Positions 48,252 to 59,030 of a DNA stretch of 64,000 nt are shown here, piece by piece. The notes under the pieces were generated by a model. The model saw only the letters and a program-made list of their open reading frames with translations. It was not told where the DNA came from and made no database searches. Origin of the DNA: Hordeum vulgare subsp. vulgare (Eukaryota; Streptophyta; Magnoliopsida; Poales; Poaceae); contig NC_058519.1 in NCBI RefSeq assembly GCF_904849725.1, forward strand, positions 104,830,881-104,894,880. Direction: 5' to 3'. Every line of letters begins with the position of its first letter. Positions within the stretch are counted from its first letter, which is position 1. The translations under genes and the position numbers were made by a program.

Positions 48252-48352
48252 GTACAGGTACGCCCGACACAGGTGATCCTAATGGCATGCAGTTGGCGTG
48301 GCAGTACGATGAGGAGAACGACCGCCTGTACGTGAACTATCCAGAAGACTGA
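48252..48352 (+). other. Exon-like segment Y in the Gypsy A 5' LTR
   Basis: Preceded by CACACCAACAG. Joined in phase 1 to segment X, the frame stays open for 33 codons (GTGTPDTGDPNGMQLAW, then YDEENDRLYVNYPED) to a TGA at 48350-48352. The implied intron is 1262 nt with GC-AG ends. Confidence 0.45.
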
Positions 48353-48615
48353 GGCATGGTCGTGATCGTGGGCAAGCTTGCAGGGTAGCATAGCCTTTTC
48401 TCATGTTATGTAGTCCGTAGCGGAACTACCTTGTTTGAATAACATGTGATGTAAACTCTGATATTATTTATGAGATGGCAGGTAAATCCCTATTTGTCGT
48501 TCTATTATTATGTATGTGCTATGTCACCGTGCTTGCGAAACTCTTAGATGTGCTTCTTTCCATTTTGGGGCCTCGTTCCCTAAATCGGAAAGGACTGCAT
48601 CTTAGTCGTTACAAG

Positions 48616-48629
48616 TTGGTAATCAGAGC
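48616..48629 (+). promoter_or_regulatory. Primer binding site of Gypsy A
   Basis: TTGGTAATCAGAGC two bases after the LTR. It resembles the initiator tRNA-Met site TGGTATCAGAGC with one extra A, which might weaken priming. The related element at 63284 has the normal form. Confidence 0.8.
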
Positions 48630-49673
48630 GTTACGACCATAGGAGCCTTTGTGTGATCATACTTGGCCGAGTCGAGTCTAGTAAAATGTTTTGAGTCTTA
48701 GTTATATCAGAGAGTAGGATTCTTTTTTCTCCTCTTCCATGCTCTGTTGAGGTTCCCGACTTAGGAAATCTTAATTCTACTCCTCTTCTCGCTCAAAAAA
48801 AATTTAGGATCACGCAGGTATTTTTGAAATCTATATAATTTCGATGTGACGGAGTTCTGTCTTGGTGCCTCCTGTCTGCCTTGATTTCTTCCGGGGAGTT
48901 AAGCTCCAGGGGATTCCTGCGCACATCGCCATCATTCAGATTTCTGAGTATCTAAGAACGAAGGATGTTCGTAATTGCTTCAATACTAGTAGTGGCGAAA
49001 TAACCCCGATGTTCCCAGTACTGGTGCAGATTGTTCGGGAGTACTGCCATACTTTGTATTGTTGTGATCACGAGGGTCTGTTGTAGATGAAGGTCCGAGA
49101 TTCTGGCTATGTGTTGACGGATGTTATACAGTGGACGGGTTAGTATAGGAGTTGTGTGAATATTACTCCTTGTATCCGTGTACCAGATTGCATGATCAGA
49201 TATTTCGGGAATTCATAGGTGGGATATCAAGTAGTGACTTATAGGACAATCTTCCTATATATGCATGATGTGGGTTGGGATTCGGTATTCAGTGGGTATG
49301 TTTGTTCACGGTCGTCTTATAGCGGTTCTCGTTGTGTCCTAAAGAGTCCTTGTAGCTCGCTACGACTCGGGGATACTTCGTAAGTCGTGTGCACTACCTT
49401 GCACAGGATGGCTACTGTAAATTCGAGCCCATGCGATCTTATCCACGAAGATATCGGATGAAATCTTGATCATACGTTTGCTCCGAGCCGTTCTAGCTCA
49501 TACTTGTTTGCAAGTGGTCTTAATCAGAATTTTGTCGACAGTCACTTTGAGGAAGCATTCTTACTATTTTGTTCGAGTGCAATTGCTAATATTCCTATTC
49601 AGTTATTCCTGCCTTTTTGATTCAGCTATACCGTCAATTTATTCTGTGGGCTAATGTGTTACCCGTCTTCAGG
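48630..49673 (+). other. Leader of Gypsy A
   Basis: About 1 kb, non-coding. Its first part is similar to 63300-64000 of the next element. It includes a small hairpin GTAGCTCGCTAC near 49354. Confidence 0.65.
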
Positions 49674-50690
49674 ATGGCTCCACCAACTCGTCAGAATCCA
49701 GGTCGTGAGGATGTGCCGCCACCACCTCCTCCCCCGGAGAATCCTCCTCCGTCGCCGCCTCCTCCTGTAGAGGCTTGGGAAGCGGTGATGGCTGCTACAA
49801 ATGCAAACACTTAGATGCTGATACAGTTGTTGCAAGAGAGGACTAATCAGCAGGAAGGCAATTTCGAGCTTGGTGGCAATCTGTTTGCTAATCTGAGTCA
49901 GTTACTGTCAAATCAGCCGAAGACTTTCACTTCCTGTGACCAGCCGTTTGATGCTGAGGATTGGATCAGTGACATGAACAAGCACTTTGAATGCAGCAAT
50001 GTTCGTCCTGAGGATTTCGTCAAGTTTGCAACATTCCAGCTGAAGGGGCAAGCATCTATCTGGTACAACAGTTGAAGGATTCCAGGGGTGCTAGAGTGAT
50101 CACTTGGGATGAGTTCTGTCGTGACTTAAGATCCCACTATATTCCGTCCAGCTTCGTGGAGGAAATGCGTGAGAACTTCAGGCGCTTGAAGCAAGGTGGT
50201 AACTCTGTGTACAAGTACAACGTCGAGTTCCACGAGCTAGCCCGATACGCCTTGCAGGATATACCTGGTCAGAAGAGCAAGATATATCAGTTCAGAGGTG
50301 GCTTGAAAGAAGATTTGCAGTTAGCTCTCGCTTTGCACGATCCTGAGGAGTTTGATAAGTTCTACAACTTAGCTCTCAAGGCTGAGGCAGCCTTGCTCAG
50401 GGTGGAGAATTCTAAGAAGCGCTTTAGAGATTCCAGCTCGTCTTCTACTCAGGTGGTTCAGAAGCAACAGAAGTTTTGGGTGTCTCCTCCTCCTCCTCGG
50501 CACACGCAGCAGTTCAAGCATTCTGGTGGCCGTGGTTCTTCCCAACCACCCAACCCAGCTTTCCAGCAGATATTCCAGCAGCAGAAGCAAGGGCCTCCTC
50601 AGACACAGTACCGTCACCCAGCAGAGATTACTTGTCACAAGTGTGGGCAGAAGGGTCACTATGCCAACAGGTGCACTTCTCAGCTCCGTC
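49674..50690 (+). pseudogene. gag: Chromovirus gag remnant
   Basis: ATG at 49674 begins MAPPTRQNPGREDVPPPPPP, a proline-rich start. A TAG at 49812 interrupts it. The gag core follows (FDAEDWISDMNKHFECSNV, FATFQLKGQASIWY), then a frameshift at about 50062, after which gag continues in another frame (WDEFCRDLRSHYIPSS, LKQGGNSVYKYNVEFHELAR). A CX2CX4HX4C zinc knuckle, CHKCGQKGHYANRC, is at 50633-50674. Gag would package the RNA. A single-base loss near the WY junction explains the shift. Confidence 0.88.
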
Positions 50691-51505
50691 TTCTGCCTTC
50701 TCCTCCAGGCAAACCTCCAAGCAATGCTATCGTGAAGTTCAACCCCAGGTCTGCTCCAGTCAACATGGTGAATGCGGCTGAGGCAGAAAACTCGTCAGAT
50801 GTGATCATGGGTAACCTCCTCATCAATGATATTCCTGCCAAAGTGTTGTTTGATGCTGGTGCATCGCATTCTTTCTTGTCATATCCTTTTGCGGCAAAGC
50901 ATGATTTCCATCTTCAAGAGTTGGCTAAGTCTTTGGACATTGTTTCTCCAGGTATGCTTATGAGTTCTCGTTGGGTTGTTCCGGATGTTTCTATCAAGAT
51001 GGGTAGTTATTCTTTTCTGGCATCTCCTATTGTCTTGGGAAATTCCGACATTGACTTGATCCTTGGTATGGACTGGCTGGCCATGAACAAGGCATCGATT
51101 GATTGTGAAGCTAAAGAAGTGAAGCTTACTCACTCATCGAAGGATGTGATTATATTCGCGGCGCGCGATGATACAATCCATCTGTTCTCTTTGAATGAAA
51201 AGGGTGAGATTAATCCTATTTCACAAGTCCCAGTGGTCTGCGAATATGAAGATGTGTTTCCAGAAGAACTCCCAGGAATGTCGCCGCACCGAGAAGTTGA
51301 ATTTGTTATTGAGCTTGAACCAGGTACTGAGCCTATGTGCAAACGGTCGTACAAATTGGGTCCAGAAGAGCTGAAGGAACTTAAGACGCAACTCGATGAG
51401 CAGGAGCGTTTGGGTCTGATCAGACCGAGCTCGTCTCCGTGGGGCTGTGGAGTTCTGTTTGTCAAGATGGCACAGACCGGTTGTGTGTCGATTACCGTCC
51501 ATTGA
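50691..51505 (+). pseudogene. Chromovirus protease and start of reverse transcriptase
   Basis: Same frame as the zinc knuckle. The protease has LFDAGASHSFLS near 50846-50881 and the flap-like DLILGMDWL near 51055. The RT N-terminal region ([28 protein letters not shown]) follows. A frameshift near 51465 moves RT into another frame. Protease would cleave gag-pol in the particle. Confidence 0.85.
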
Positions 51506-52596
51506 ACAAGAAGACAATCAGGAACAAGTATACACTTCCGAACATAAATGAGTTGTTCGAACAGTTGAAAGGGGCTAAGATCTTCTCCAAGCTCGATCTC
51601 AGAATGGGCTATCATCAAATTCACATTCGCGAAGAGGATATTCCGAAGACTGCTTTCAGGACTAGTTTTGGCTCGTATGAGTATACATTCATGTCTTTTT
51701 GTCTCGCAAATGCTCCTCCGACATTTTGTCGAATGATGAACTACATATTCTCTCCGTTCAAGAATGAGTTCGTCTTGCTATATCTCGACGATATTCTGGT
51801 CTTTTCAGAGACTGAGGAAGAACATGAAGAACATCTCAGGCTGGTGCTTGATAAGATGAGACAGCACAAATTCTATGCCAAGTTTTCCAAGTGTGAATTC
51901 TGGTTGAAAGAAGTCGTCTATATTGGGCACATCATCTCTGCCGAGGGCATCAAAGTTGATCCGTCGAAGGTGCAGGCCATTGTTGAATGGGAGCCTTCAC
52001 AGAATGTGAAGCAGCTTCGAAGCTTTCTCGGGCTTGCAAGCTATTGTAGAAGGTTCGTTGAGAACTTTTCCAAGATTGCTAAGCCTCTCTCAAATCTTCT
52101 TCAGAAATGTGTGAAGTATGCTTGGTCTCCAGAGTATCAGTTGGCCTTCGACACACTCAAAGAGAAGATCACCTCTACTCCAGTCTTGGTCCCTCCTGAT
52201 GATTCCAAACCTTACCAAGTGTTCTGCAACGCCTCTCTTCAAGGTCTTGGTGCAGTTCTGATGCAATAGAAGAAAGTGGTTGCTTATACCTCCACGCAGT
52301 TGAAGCCAGCAGAGAAGAATTATTCTGTGCATGATCTTGAGCTAGCAGCAGTGGTACATGCTCTGATGACTTGGAGACACCTCTTGTTGGAACGAAAGGT
52401 TGAAGTGTTCACCAATCACAAGAGTATCAAGTACATCTTCACCCAGCCTAACCTGAATCTCCGGCAAACTCGATGGGTGGAAATGCTGCAAGATTTTAAT
52501 CCGAGCGTTGAGTACACGCCAGGCAAAGCTAATGTCGTGGAAGATGCTTTGAGCAGGAAGGCTTACTGCAACACTCTCATTCTGAAGCCTCTCTAG
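51466..52596 (+). pseudogene. Chromovirus reverse transcriptase and RNase H, broken
   Basis: RT motifs are well kept: [27 protein letters not shown], and the catalytic YLDD at 51781-51792 followed by ILVFS. RT thumb and connection ([15 protein letters not shown]) lead into RNase H ([16 protein letters not shown]), where a TAG at 52267 interrupts. RNase H resumes with YSVHDLELAAVVHAL and ends after VEDALSRK. The RNase H first aspartate position reads Asn (FCNAS where FCDAS is usual). A TAG at 52594 ends the frame. Confidence 0.88.
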
Positions 52597-54114
52597 CCTG
52601 ACTTTTGTGAATCTTTTAGAAAGCTCAACCTTTAGTTAGTACCTCAGGGATTTCTTGCAAATCTTCATATCTCTCCTCCCTTGGAAGATCAGGTCCGGGC
52701 AGCACAGCTTCTTGATGCAATGGTGAAGAAAGTCAAGATTGGCGTGGCAAAGGGAGTTCCTAAATATAAGTGCTTCAGTGTTGATGCCAGAGACACGTTG
52801 TTCTTTGAGGATCGTCTTGTCGTTGCGAAAGGTGATCTCAGAAAGGTAATCATGGAAGAAACTCATAACTCCTTGCTCTCAATACATCCAGGAAGCTCCA
52901 AGATGTATCAGGACTTGAAATAGACCTTCTGGTGGACTCGCATGAAGCGTGAGATTGCTCAGTTCGTAAATGAATATGATGTATGTCGAAGGGTGAAAGC
53001 GGAGCATCAACGTCCAGCAGGTCTTTTGCATCCATTGCCCATTCTCGAGTGGAAGTTCGACCATATTGAGATGGATTTCGTCACCGGGTTTCCGAAGTCT
53101 AAGAAGGGTAATGATGCCATCTTCGTCGTCATTGACAAGTTGAGTAAAGTGGCTCATTTTCTTCTAGTCAAGGAATCCATCTCCACAGCTCAGCTTGCAG
53201 AGCTGTACACTTCCAGGATAGTGTCTTTGCACGGCATGCCTATGATGATTTCTTCGAATCGTGGAAGTATCTTCACTTCCAAGTTCTAGGACTCTTTTCA
53301 GTCTGTGATGGGCACGAAGATACGCTTCAGCATAGCTTTTCATCCTCAGACTAGTGGTCAAGTGGAGCGAGTCAATCAGGTTCTTGAGGATATGCTGAGA
53401 GCCTGTGTTATCTCTTTTGGCATGAAGTGGGAAGACTGCCTGCCTTTCGCTGAGTTCTCGTATAACAACAGTTATCAAGCTAGTTCAGGCAAAGCTCCGT
53501 TTGATATTCTCTATGGGAGGAAGTGTCATACCCCTCTCAACTGGTCCGAGACCGGCGAGCGTCAGATTCTTGGGAATGACTTGATAGAAGAAGCTGAAGA
53601 GATGTGTCAGGTCATTCGGAATAATCTCAGAGCAGCACAGTCCCGTCAGAAGAGCTATTATGATAGAAAGCATCATGACATGTCTTATGAGCTTGATGAC
53701 TTCGTCTATCTCAAGGTGTCACCTATGAAGGGTACACAACGCTTTGGCATCAAAGGCAAGCTTGAGCCTCATTTCGTTGGTCCTTTCAGAGTTGTTGGCA
53801 AGAGAGGCGACCTTGCGTACCAGCTCGAGCTCCTGTCAAACTTTGCAAATGTGCATGACATGTTCCATGTCTCTCAGCTCCGAAGATGCTTCAAGACTCC
53901 CGAGCACACTGTTCATCTTCAAGACATCGACCTTCAACCCGACCTATCCTATCGTGAGCATCCAGTTGCGGTTCTTGAGGCGACTGAGCGCAAGACCCGC
54001 AACAAGACTGTCAAATTTCTCAAAGTGCAGTGGTCACACCATTCCGATAAAGAGGCTACTTGGGAACGCGAGGCTCACCTCCGTTCTGAATTCCCAGAGT
54101 TATTTCAGTCTTAG
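52597..54114 (+). pseudogene. Chromovirus integrase with C-terminal chromodomain, broken
   Basis: In the RT frame. Stops lie at 52594, near 52633, at 52921 and at 53287. The zinc-binding HHCC motif is damaged: the first Cys of the CxxC pair reads Tyr at 52975. In the core, Asp at 53074 and Glu at 53365 are kept, but the middle catalytic Asp reads Asn at 53257, in the spacing D,N(35)E. The C-terminal part (FVGPFRVVGKRGDLAYQLEL, FHVSQLRRC) precedes a chromodomain-like tail (KFLKVQWSHHSDKEATWE) ending at TAG 54112. Chromodomains in this lineage target integration to heterochromatin. This enzyme would be dead even with the stops repaired. Confidence 0.88.
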
Positions 54115-54136
54115 ATCTCAGGTCGAGATCTTTTTG

Positions 54137-54151
54137 TAGTGTGGGAGAGTT
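54137..54151 (+). promoter_or_regulatory. Polypurine tract of Gypsy A
   Basis: TAGTGTGGGAGAGTT immediately precedes the TG of the 3' LTR. Confidence 0.75.
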
Positions 54152-55635
54152 TGTAATGCCCCAAGAGTGTAACTTGCCATATTTGGAACCTTCTATATGT
54201 GGGACCATCTTGTCATTGCCATGAGAGCTCAATGCATATGTTATTTCATGTGATGTCACCTTGTCATGGTTCCTTTTGCATGCATGCATCTATTTCTTTC
54301 CTTGTCTTTTGTGTTTTTTGCCTTGTGAGTCCATGTGATGTATGGTATGTGTTGTGATCTTATGTGTTGGTAAGTGAGATGATGTGGAGTAGTGCATTTG
54401 AGAGTAGGAGAAACTATGTTGGTTTGCACCAGGGTTTTTAAAACTTCTTCCTCTCTTTCATCTTAAGCTCAAGATTCACTTGCCCCATCCCTATTTAAAA
54501 AATGCCCATGCTTTAGTATTATTTGTGGTGGTTGTGATACTAGGAATTTGCTGTTTTGAAACTAAGTTTTAAAGGTGCAAATATTCACAAACAGATCAAA
54601 TAAATTCCGTTTTGTAAATATTTATTTGCTCCAAATATTTATTTTCCATTTTATTTAAATAGGTCATAATTCCTTATGACCAGGGGCATTTCTGTTTTAT
54701 TTTTAGTCTCAACAGATTTTCCTTTGATTTATTTCTTTTCTTTGTTTACTTTTGTATTTAGAAAACCCTAGAGGGTTTTATTTCTTTCTATCTGGCGCCA
54801 CCTAGTGGGCTTCCTCCCACAAGCTGGCCCAACCCATCTTCTTTCCCTGTAGACGGCGTTCCCCTTTCCTCCTCCTTCGTCAGTATTCTTCAGAGAGACA
54901 CAGAGAGCGCGACAACAAGCAGACGCCATCACGGACGTCGAGGCGCGCGTCCTGCGCCTCCTCCTCCTCCTTATAACCCCCCCTTGGCGTCCGTGCAAGC
55001 CTAGGGTTCCTCCCCTTGCGCCGCCACCTCTTTCCCATCTCCTCCTCCCTCTGTGTCGACGGCATCAGGTAAGGGACGAGCCCCTCCACCACAGCCGCAA
55101 GCTGAGGAGGTCCTCGCCGTCGCTGTCGTACACCTGCGTCCTCTCCAACCCCTCGGCGAGCACGCGGGATCTCCGGGGAACCCATTCCCACAGCTAGGAG
55201 GACGAGATCTGCCATGCTTCCCCTTCATCGCCGACGGCGGCTTCCTCCCCGATGTTCTTCCCCGACGCGGCTTCTTCCCCTTATTCCTATACTTCCTCTC
55301 CGGCAGACGCGTCGACCTCGTCTAGTGCATGAGCACAAGCTTCTTTCCCTTCCCCATATCCAGATCTTGCGCCTAGGAGCCCGTAGCCTCGTCGTGTTCT
55401 TTCTCTATCGTCGACGCAGCTGCGCGTCGTGGATCAGCAGTTTTAGACCTCCTCGAGTAGAATTAGTTAGGCAAATGGAACCGTGGGAGCCTATTCTCCC
55501 TTCCATCGATGAGCGGCAGCCCAATTTAGTGTGTAACGCCGGCGAGATACTTCCCTTGTTCCGGCCACGGTCGGGCAGAGGAAATACATGAGGGGGTTGC
55601 TCAGTAGAGATTACTCCCCTACTCTGTTAAGATCC

Positions 55636-55708
55636 AAAGCAGTAGCAGAGTGGTAGGAGCGTTTTGGTGTAGTGGATAGGTCGGGGGTTCAAAACCCCTC
55701 GGCGCACC
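55636..55708 (+). other. tRNA-like module 1 in the 3' LTR
   Basis: Same length (73 nt) as the copy at 44767. The B box is degenerate (GGTTCAAAACC), so it is less likely to bind TFIIIC. Confidence 0.5.
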
Positions 55709-55785
55709 CCTTTTGTTTTTGTCGATTTTGGCACAGTAGCTGCAGGAAGTATCTTATCCTGTTTAACCTCAATGTTCTGTCAAGC

Positions 55786-55861
55786 GAATGGCAAGTAGCA
55801 GCATCGTGTAGGCTGTTGTTGGTGACCAGGGGGTCTTGGGTTCGAATCCCTCCCCCATTCC
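55786..55861 (+). other. tRNA-like module 2 in the 3' LTR
   Basis: Same length (76 nt) as the copy at 44917. The acceptor-like GAATGG/CCATTC pairing and the perfect B box GGTTCGAATCC are both preserved, and a TTTT run follows at 55862. Confidence 0.5.
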
Positions 55862-57754
55862 TTTTATATTTTTGTCTCGTTCTTTTCTGTTTTGCATTTG
55901 TTCACTTCATACTTGTTGTGTTAAGCTTGGCACCTCATGTGGTATTTATTTTAGCTCACCACCAGCAGGTTACCTTTGATTATTTTGCTAGCTTGGTAGT
56001 ATAGCATGTGTAGTACTTTGGTGCATATGCGCATGGGTGAACTAGATTATACATGATGTGTGTGTGTTAGTATGTGTGTGTATGCACTAGATTGTTTGTG
56101 TAGATGCATGTCACCATGGTGATGTTGTGTGTTACTCATGTGATATGATGAGCTTAAGCACTAGTGTGTGCAAGAGGTGTATGTGAGTGTCTGTGGGTTT
56201 TCCCCTCCACCTACTTAGTGGTGTATGCCTAGGTGAACAAGTGTGTGTGTGTGTGCATGTGTGTGTGTGTCACACATGCCCAAGGCATGATGTGCCTTGA
56301 TGAGCACATGAGCAAGTTAGTATGTGTAGGTGTAGAGGTGCATATGTGAGTGTAAGCTAGTGTGTGTGTGATAACTACCATGCGTAGGTAATATTATATG
56401 TTGTGCTTGATGCATGTGTGTGTGTGGTGTGCTAAGGCACATGAACATGAGGTCTACCCCTCATGTGCACCATTGGATATGTGAGTGTGTGCAAGTGCAT
56501 GTGAAGTGATGAGCTAGTGGAAGCACATGTGATGATGCACTATTCACCTGTATGTGATTCCATGTATAGTTTCTTCTTAGCTTTGTGTTCTTTTGTTCTA
56601 CGCAAGTGCCGATGTATTATATATGTTTTTGGGGTAGAATCATCCCAGGAATCCAATGGTGGTTTCAGATTCCACTTTGGGAATGTCATATTTCTATTTT
56701 GTTCAATGTATAGAGCTTCGTTCCATGTGATGTGATGAGCCCAAGAGGTTCATTCCTTGTTGTGGTAGTAGAGGGTGAACCCCTCTACAACATGTTGATT
56801 TTGTTTCATGCTTAGGATATCATATGTTCAAGTTGTGCCTAGTCAAAGTAGGCATGTGGCTGAAAATTCCAGTTTAGTGAAAATCTGTGATTTTCACTAA
56901 GTCTGAGAAACTACTGTTATTTTCTTCCCCTGTAGTTGTGCTTGCAGAAGTTTATGTGTTGGGAATCAGCCCCTGAAATGAACTGAGAAGTTGTAGCTTT
57001 TGTGTTTGTGTAGCTCTCTGTCAATTTTCTTTCCATTTGGCTTCCTGTAGATATTGTTTTGGGTGCTGTCAAAATGCATCAGAGCATAAACAGCTAGAGA
57101 GAAACTGAGATTTTCACTAAGTCCGTGAAAACTGATATTTTCTCCAAGTTAGCAGTTGTAGACTTTTTGTGTAGAACTCCCTTGTATTATATTTTGGCTC
57201 ATGCTTGTAGAGCTTTTGAATAGCTTCTGCCACATATCTTATTTGGCATATTTTGGTGGTTGTAGGTGCTTTGCATGTAGCTCTGTAACTGCTATGTTGC
57301 TGTTTAGGACAGAATGTATAGTTTTGATGTTTTGATGCTTGTGAGTGCATAGTTGATGGTGTGGTGATATTCCTTGCACGACCCCATCCATACTTGTTTG
57401 TTTTTTGATATGGCAAGCTGGGAATACCAGGAGTATGCCATAGGAGTGTGTTGTGATGCATTTGATACGTAAGACACCATTTCTTGTTTCGTTGTTTCCG
57501 GTTGATCCGTAGCTCCGTTTGTAACGTTCATTATATGTTTTTGCATCGATTTTGCGTGACGCATCTGTTCATGTCATCCTCATGCATGTCAAGGTAGCTT
57601 AGAGTGCAGTTCTGTCCAGGAGCTTGTATTTTCTTCTCAGGCATGTGCAAGTGACTAGAATAGAGATGCATGCTCATTTTCATCTCATGCATCATGTGCT
57701 TGTTGCATCTTGTGGTGTTATTGTTCATTGTATGCTATTTTTTATTTTGGGTAG

Positions 57755-57838
57755 CACCGGGATCGGAGAGCGATTACGTGGATCCGGTAGAGTACGTGCA
57801 GGACGAACAAGAGCAGTTCCAAGCTGAGGACATCACAT
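57755..57838 (+). other. Exon-like segment X in the Gypsy A 3' LTR
   Basis: Open frame SESDYVDPVEYVQDEQEQ corresponding to 46906-46989. The AG before the GC donor has become AT. Segment Y of this copy is outside the window. Confidence 0.4.
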
Positions 57839-59022
57839 GCAAGATGATATGACCTTGGTTCCATCTCTAGACTTGTTATGCTAGATTCATGTTTCTTCGT
57901 CATATGCTAGCTGCCTACCACTGATATCATTGCCTCGTGATATTTCCATGAAACCCAAACACTTTTCCCCTCATAACAAATATTGAATGGCTAAGTAGGC
58001 GTGCTCAGCTACTAATGTTAGCGTTGCTAGTTGCAGGTGCTTTGTCTCAGGTGATAACATGAGCTTGATATCATTATGTTAAATCTGTTACTTAATTAAT
58101 GCACCTATATACTTGGTAAATAATGGAAGGCCTAGCCTTTTTGCCGGGTGTTTTGTTCCGTTATTGCCGCCATAGTTTTCGACTACCGGTGTTTGATTCC
58201 ATAACTGATCGCTCCTAACAAGTTCGGGGTTGTTATCGGGACCCCCTTGATAAATCGTGTAGTGTTAAGACTTGTCCGGCAGGACCCAACATTGGTGTTA
58301 ATTTGCTAATCACTTAATAATAATCTGCATAGGGAATAGCTACCTCGAGGAATTAATCAACAACCTGGGCCAGTGCTCCTCATGAGTGTTGGTCCAAATT
58401 GAGCAGACTATGGGGCCACCACAGGGCAACCTGAGGTTTGGTATACCCGTAGTGTGACTCATTGTGACAGCCCGATGCCGACATTCCAGAAGATTCCCCT
58501 TCTTTCCGTTTTTGTCGTGTGTCTATTTCCTAGTGTCGCATCATCATCGCATCATGCGCATCATCTGCATTGCATCGGCATCTTCGTTGCCGTCAGTTTT
58601 CAAAACTTGCATCTGTTGTTAGTTGCCGGTTCTCGCCGTTGTTAGTTCTGAGCCCGACTGCACACGCACGCGCCCGCGGCATCGTCAAAACCCTGTTTTT
58701 AAAATGTGCGTAAAATTTTCTCTTATCCAGGTGAAACTTGGCATGCGGTCGTAAGTAGTTATAGCTAGGCCGCCTGTCGAATTTCGTCGCGACCGGAGTC
58801 CGTCTGGTACCCGAACGATGGACCGTAGCGGCACCGTATTTGATCTACCATCGGACGGTCATCGGTGTTTTAAAAATTGTTGCCGCGCCGCACATTTTCC
58901 CTCTCGTCTCCGGATATCCACTCTACACGGCCTCGTAACCGTTCCCGCGTTCAGAATCGTCTGAATCCGACCGCACGGTTGGATCCGGAACGGAATTTCG
59001 GGTAACCTAGCCCCCTTTTCTC

Positions 59023-59030
59023 TATAAATA
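59023..59030 (+). promoter_or_regulatory. TATA box of the Gypsy B LTR
   Basis: TATAAATA within CTCTATAAATAACCC, followed by a pyrimidine-rich leader. Confidence 0.75.

Larger units (their letters stand above)
43278..48613 (+). repeat. 5' LTR of Gypsy A (5336 bp)
   Basis: Unusually long. From left to right: AT-rich U3, a TATA-like CTTATAACC at 44096-44104 and a 15-C run, a leader ending in a CAG|GTAAGG donor at 44200/44201, a GC-rich block, two tRNA-like modules, a TG microsatellite, AT-rich intron-like sequence, exon-like segments X and Y, and a 3' end with TTACA. ORFs at 44208-44723 and 45671-46262 lack recognisable domains. Confidence 0.9.
43278..58462 (+). mobile_element. Tekay/Del-type chromovirus (Gypsy A) with 5.3-kb LTRs, coding-defective
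   Basis: The 5' LTR (43278-48613) starts TGTAATGCC and ends GTTACA, giving a perfect TGTAA/TTACA inverted terminus. Then come a primer binding site, a leader, gag, protease, RT, RNase H, integrase and a chromodomain (order typical of Gypsy), a purine tract, and the 3' LTR from 54152. The 3' LTR is cut at 58462 by another element. GTGGA (43273-43277) is one target duplication. Coding is broken by at least two frameshifts and six stops. It is inserted in the gag of a minus-strand Athila-type element. Confidence 0.92.
54152..58462 (+). repeat. 3' LTR of Gypsy A, truncated by a nested element
   Basis: Collinear with 43278-47613 of the 5' LTR (4311 against 4336 bp), with a few percent of differences and small indels. 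It is cut within GTGTGACTCAT; the remaining ~1 kb should lie beyond the nested insertion outside the window. It carries both tRNA-like modules. Confidence 0.9.
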
